From Actinomycetota bacterium (GTDB lineage Bacteria; Actinomycetota; Actinomycetes; Nanopelagicales; Nanopelagicaceae): DNA of 8,153 bases. The stretch lies in contig RFRA01000038.1 in NCBI GenBank assembly GCA_009924725.1, forward strand, positions 1 to 8,153, written 5' to 3'. Of the stretch, positions 5,859 to 8,153 are shown piece after piece (positions within the stretch are counted from its first letter, which is position 1; each line of letters starts with the position of its first letter). The notes under the pieces were generated by a model. The model saw nothing but the letters and a program-made list of their open reading frames with translations. It searched no databases and was not told the DNA's origin. Made by a program: the position numbers and the translations under genes.

Positions 5859-6553
5859 CTAAAATCCGTATCTGTCTTTAAAAGTAAACGTGCTTTATCT
5901 GGATCAACTTCGCCGATACCAAATGATGGACAGATCTTGGCCATTGGGCAGGCGCCACAAGCTGGTTTGCGCGAATGACAAATTCGGCGACCGTGCCAGA
6001 TCATGCGCTGTGACAAGTTGGTCCATTCTTTCTGTGCAATTAAAGCGCCGACTTCGTGTTCGACTTTGACTGGATCTTGCGAATCGGTCCACTCAAATCT
6101 ACGCGACAAGCGGCCAAAGTGCGTGTCAACCGTGATTCCTGGAATATCAAAAGCGTGGCCGAGTACAACGTTGGCAGTCTTGCGACCAACGCCAGGCAGC
6201 GTTACTAATTTTTCAAGTTCAGCCGGAACTTCTCCGCCATATTGCTTAACGATTTTGGTTGCGAGCCCTTTGATGTGGCGAGCTTTGGCGCGATAGAAAC
6301 CAGTTGTGTAAATAAGATCCTCAATATCTTCTACTCGCGCACCAGCGAATGCACTCACATTCTTATATTTCTTAAATAACGTTGGTGTCACGGCATTCAC
6401 ACGCTTATCGGTGCACTGCGCTGAGAGAACTGTGGCGATTAGCAGCTGCAATGGATTCTTGAAGTCGAGTTCGCAGGTTACGTGCGGGTAAGTCTTGGTT
6501 AAAACCCGATAGATCTTGCGGGCATCTGCTCGCTTTTGGCTATCGGCACTCAT
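5855..6553 (-). CDS. nth: Endonuclease III, DNA glycosylase/AP lyase
   Basis: Removes oxidised pyrimidines from DNA and nicks the abasic site; first step of base excision repair. From ATG 6553 the protein has 232 aa. The helix-hairpin-helix [12 protein letters not shown] (119-130) holds catalytic Lys125, and [11 protein letters not shown] (142-152) has Asp143. The C-terminal cluster Cys192-x6-Cys199-x2-Cys202-x5-Cys208 binds a [4Fe-4S] centre. [17 protein letters not shown] is another family signature. An earlier in-frame ATG at 6580 would add nine residues (MWHKRYFTG) and overlap the start of the divergent crp gene. I prefer 6553 because a -10-like TACTTT lies 6 bases before it and neither start has a Shine-Dalgarno. 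It heads the operon continuing to the TlpA-like and CvpA-like genes. Confidence 0.96.
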   Translation of the reverse strand: MSADSQKRADARKIYRVLTKTYPHVTCELDFKNPLQLLIATVLSAQCTDKRVNAVTPTLFKKYKNVSAFAGARVEDIEDLIYTTGFYRAKARHIKGLATKIVKQYGGEVPAELEKLVTLPGVGRKTANVVLGHAFDIPGITVDTHFGRLSRRFEWTDSQDPVKVEHEVGALIAQKEWTNLSQRMIWHGRRICHSRKPACGACPMAKICPSFGIGEVDPDKARLLLKTDTDFR

Positions 6554-6571
6554 GCCAGTAAAGTACCGCTT
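6536..6571 (+). promoter_or_regulatory. crp promoter, likely leaderless
   Basis: TTGGCT (6536-6541, four of six matches to TTGACA), a 17-bp spacer, then TAAAGT (6559-6564), followed by 7 bases and GTG 6572. The geometry is that of a sigma-A promoter starting transcription at the first base of the crp start codon. The TTG that could otherwise be taken as the crp start is the -35 hexamer itself. The hexamers and spacing are seen; activity is inferred. Confidence 0.5.
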
Positions 6572-6588
6572 GTGCCACATGATGAAGA
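6560..6588 (-). promoter_or_regulatory. nth promoter overlapping the crp -10
   Basis: On the minus strand TACTTT (6565-6560) lies 6 bases before the A of nth ATG 6553. It is the complement of the crp -10 shifted by one base, so the 7-bp TAAAGTA could serve as -10 in both directions. A weak -35, TCTTCA, is at 6588-6583 with 17-bp spacing. Both messages would be leaderless. Confidence 0.35.
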
Positions 6589-7255
6589 AGTAGTACGTAG
6601 AGCACCACTCTTTACTGCCCTAGACGATGCTGCTGCCGCTTCATTGCGCGCATCAATGGATCAAGTAAAGGTGCTTAAGGGCAATGTTTTGTTTGCCGAA
6701 GGCGATTCAGGCGATCACCTTTATGTAATTGTTGAAGGTAAATTAAAACTCGGAACTACAAGTACCGATGGCCGCGAAAATCTTTTATCAATTCTTGGCC
6801 CTGGCGAAATGTTCGGCGAGCTAAGCCTCTTTGATCCAGGCCCACGCACATCGACTGCAACAGCAGTTACCGATGCCAAACTATTGAGTTTGTCCCACGC
6901 CAAAGTTATTCCTTGGTTAAAAGAGAACCCAGAAGTTTCATTGCAACTACTTGCACGTTTGTCACAGCGTTTGCGTCGCACCAACGAAGCAGTTGGCGAT
7001 CTAGTTTTCTCCGATGTTCCAGGTCGCGTAGCTAAGGCACTTATTGATCTAGGTGATCGCTTCGGAAAAGTGACTGATGAAGGTTTATTTGTGCACCACG
7101 ATCTAACTCAAGAAGAGTTAGCTCAATTAGTTGGTGCTTCACGCGAAACAGTTAACAAAGCTTTGGCCGATTTTGCTGGCCGCGGCTGGTTAAGACTTGA
7201 TGGTCGCGCTGTATTAATTACCGACGTAGAACGTTTAGGAAAACGCGGTAAGTAA
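6572..7255 (+). CDS. glxR: Crp/GlxR-type cyclic nucleotide-responsive transcription regulator
   Basis: Global regulator of the Crp/Fnr family that binds DNA as a dimer, usually with cAMP, and in actinobacteria controls carbon uptake, central metabolism and respiration. GTG 6572 gives 227 aa, the length I recall for corynebacterial GlxR. The N-terminal beta-barrel contains the phosphate-binding cassette [18 protein letters not shown] (81-98), with Glu83 and Arg92 placed as in cAMP-binding members. The C-terminal winged helix has [21 protein letters not shown] (178-198), nearly the actinobacterial Crp recognition region. The frame is open upstream to TTG 6536, but those residues are unlike the family and TTGGCT there looks like a -35. 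Its stop (7253-7255) touches the stop of the convergent RidA gene. No cysteine cluster, so not an Fnr-type oxygen sensor. Targets here are unproven. Confidence 0.94.
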   Translation: MPHDEEVVRRAPLFTALDDAAAASLRASMDQVKVLKGNVLFAEGDSGDHLYVIVEGKLKLGTTSTDGRENLLSILGPGEMFGELSLFDPGPRTSTATAVTDAKLLSLSHAKVIPWLKENPEVSLQLLARLSQRLRRTNEAVGDLVFSDVPGRVAKALIDLGDRFGKVTDEGLFVHHDLTQEELAQLVGASRETVNKALADFAGRGWLRLDGRAVLITDVERLGKRGK

Positions 7256-7723
7256 TTAGTCAGTAATCTCGACAGTTAGTTCGATTTCAACTGGCGAGTT
7301 CAAAGGCAATTCGGCAATACCAACTGCGCTACGTGCATGCTTTGCACCATCGCCCCAGATTGCTAAGAACAATTCGCTAGCGCCATTAACAACAACTGGT
7401 GCATTGATATAGCCAGGAACGCCATTTACATAACCAACTACACGAACGATCTTAGAAATTTTATTTACATCAGCAACAGTTTCAACTGCAGCTAAACAAT
7501 TTAGTGCGCAAATTTGGGCAAGTTCCTTGGCACGCTCTGGTGTGATTTCGCCATCAACTTTGCCAGTACCCGCCATGTTTCCATCAACTAGCGGTAATTG
7601 ACCTGCGGTGAAAACAATATTGCCAGTGCGAATCGCTGGAACATAAGCTGCTACAGGCTTTGCAGCCACTGGTAGTTCTAGGCCTAGTTCAGCCAGCTTT
7701 GCGCGAACATCTACTTTATTCAT
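7256..7723 (-). CDS. RidA/YjgF-family protein
   Basis: A 155-aa member of the RidA (YjgF/YER057c/UK114) family. Classic RidA hydrolyses reactive 2-aminoacrylate and related enamines made by PLP enzymes. The family core is seen in IVFTAGQLPLVDG (36-48), the central AAVETVADVNKISKIVRVVGYVN (78-100) and the C-terminal HARSAVGIAELP (129-140), with Arg131 at the position that binds substrate carboxylate, and Glu148 later. The N-terminal extension of about 25 residues fits the longer actinobacterial subgroup rather than short E. coli RidA, so enamine deaminase activity is probable but not assured. ATG 7723-7721 overlaps the upstream TAA by one base (TAATG), with GAGAGA at 7733-7728 as ribosome binding site; the in-frame ATG at 7798 lies inside the preceding gene. 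Confidence 0.92.
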   Translation of the reverse strand: MNKVDVRAKLAELGLELPVAAKPVAAYVPAIRTGNIVFTAGQLPLVDGNMAGTGKVDGEITPERAKELAQICALNCLAAVETVADVNKISKIVRVVGYVNGVPGYINAPVVVNGASELFLAIWGDGAKHARSAVGIAELPLNSPVEIELTVEITD

Positions 7724-7887
7724 TAGATCTCTCGTTTCATGTAAGCAACTAATTGTTCGCCAGTTCCTGGCGCTGGTACAACTTGCACTAGTTCCCAACC
7801 ATCAGAACCCCAAGTATCGAGAATCTGCTTAGTTGCGTGTGAAAGAAGTGGAACTGTTGCATATTCAAACTTTTTTGATTCGCTCAT
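7723..7887 (-). CDS. 54-aa DUF4177-like small protein
   Basis: Reading from ATG 7887-7885 gives MSESKKFEYATVPLLSHATK, then QILDTWGSDGWELVQVVPAP and GTGEQLVAYMKREI, ending TAA 7725-7723. The pattern FEYATVPL ... ILDTWGSDGWELVQV ... AYMKR is that of the DUF4177 family: a small beta-alpha-beta unit with a conserved GWELV. Function is unknown. It is bound tightly to its neighbours: its ATG overlaps the stop of the GatB/YqeY-like gene (ATGA, 7887-7884), and its stop overlaps the RidA start (TAATG). A gene of this type just before the RidA-like gene is, as I recall, conserved across actinobacteria, which suggests a shared role with it. Confidence 0.85.
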   Translation of the reverse strand: MSESKKFEYATVPLLSHATKQILDTWGSDGWELVQVVPAPGTGEQLVAYMKREI

Positions 7888-8153
7888 TTGTTTAACGCTG
7901 CTTTCACTAGTGATGAAACGACACTGCCATCGGCTTTGCCGGCAATCTTTCCTTTAATTGCGCCCATTACTTTGCCCATATCGGCAGGGCCAGCAGCGCC
8001 AGTTGCAGCAATTGCTTCAGCAATCATCGCTGCAATATCTGCCTCTGTTAATTGAGCTGGCAAATATTTAGCAATAACTTCGCCTTCAGCTTTTTCAAGA
8101 GTCGCTTTATCCGCACGGCCGGCTTCGGCAAAAGCTTCGGCAGCTTCGCGACG
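7884..8153 (-). CDS. GatB/YqeY domain protein, C-terminal 89 residues
   Basis: The first codon in the window is 8153-8151, and the frame runs 89 codons to TGA 7886-7884; the N-terminus is outside. The segments ATLEKAEGEVIAKYLPAQLT, then ADIAAMIAEAIAATGA, and ADMGKVMGAIKGKIAGKADG are the hallmark of YqeY, a helical protein resembling the tRNA-binding tail of amidotransferase subunit GatB. YqeY alone is about 150 aa, so roughly 60 residues are missing. Its role is not well known; a link with tRNA or translation quality is supposed from the GatB tail. It is the first visible member of a chain with the DUF4177-like and RidA-like genes. Confidence 0.93.
   Translation of the reverse strand, partial: RREAAEAFAEAGRADKATLEKAEGEVIAKYLPAQLTEADIAAMIAEAIAATGAAGPADMGKVMGAIKGKIAGKADGSVVSSLVKAALNK

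Noticed and set aside
5449..5862. 137-codon plus-strand frame opposite the TlpA-like gene
   Set aside because: It lies antisense to a gene with clear lipobox, CGPC and cis-Pro motifs, and its product has no recognisable features.
1..8153. tRNA, rRNA, CRISPR arrays, insertion sequences
   Set aside because: Looked for by eye on both strands; no cloverleaf-type sequence, no regular spacer-repeat array and no transposase motif was found. The only tandem array is the coding Ltp repeat.

Overview
The window looks like chromosomal DNA from a small-genome, low-to-moderate GC actinobacterium. A freshwater acI type ('Ca. Nanopelagicales', Planktophila/Nanopelagicus-like) is my best guess. Three things point there. 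The regulator is GlxR/Crp-like. The gene neighbourhood acs ... MarP/CvpA - TlpA-like - nth <> crp ... RidA - DUF4177 matches, from memory, the mycobacterial Rv3667-Rv3678A block. A secreted protein carries an N-terminal 'G-x-x-C ... Y-x-C-x-K-x-G-x-K-x-x-W' module that I associate with this lineage. Genes are packed with overlaps or near-zero gaps. The taxonomic call is inference; the gene families are read directly from the sequence.

Layout: (1) 1-752, minus strand: class II fructose-bisphosphate aldolase, cut by the window edge. (2) 753-1156: the only long non-coding stretch. It holds a candidate 36-aa basic, amphipathic peptide gene (minus strand) and two adjacent hairpins between that peptide and the aldolase start; the larger hairpin abuts the aldolase ribosome binding site. 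(3) 1157-3115, plus: acetyl-CoA synthetase, 652 aa. (4) 3130-4734, minus: a secreted repeat protein with an Fn3-like segment, three 47-aa Ltp-type repeats and a C-terminal beta-rich region. (5) 4819-6553, minus: an nth - TlpA-like lipoprotein - CvpA-like membrane protein operon. (6) 6572-7255, plus: Crp/GlxR regulator, divergent from nth with only 18 bp between the proposed starts, apparently served by overlapping -10 elements. (7) 7256-8153, minus: GatB/YqeY-like protein (partial), a 54-aa DUF4177-like protein and a RidA-family protein, chained by ATGA and TAATG overlaps.

Functionally, Acs feeds acetate into acetyl-CoA, the aldolase serves glycolysis and gluconeogenesis, and the Crp/GlxR protein is of the type that governs carbon metabolism in actinobacteria. 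Nth repairs oxidised pyrimidines, and the TlpA-like and CvpA-like proteins belong to the envelope. No full mobile element, CRISPR array, tRNA or rRNA was seen. The parts most worth a second look are the structured aldolase leader with its small ORF, the Ltp-repeat exoprotein, the symmetric nth/crp promoter, and the reduction of the MarP locus to its membrane domain.
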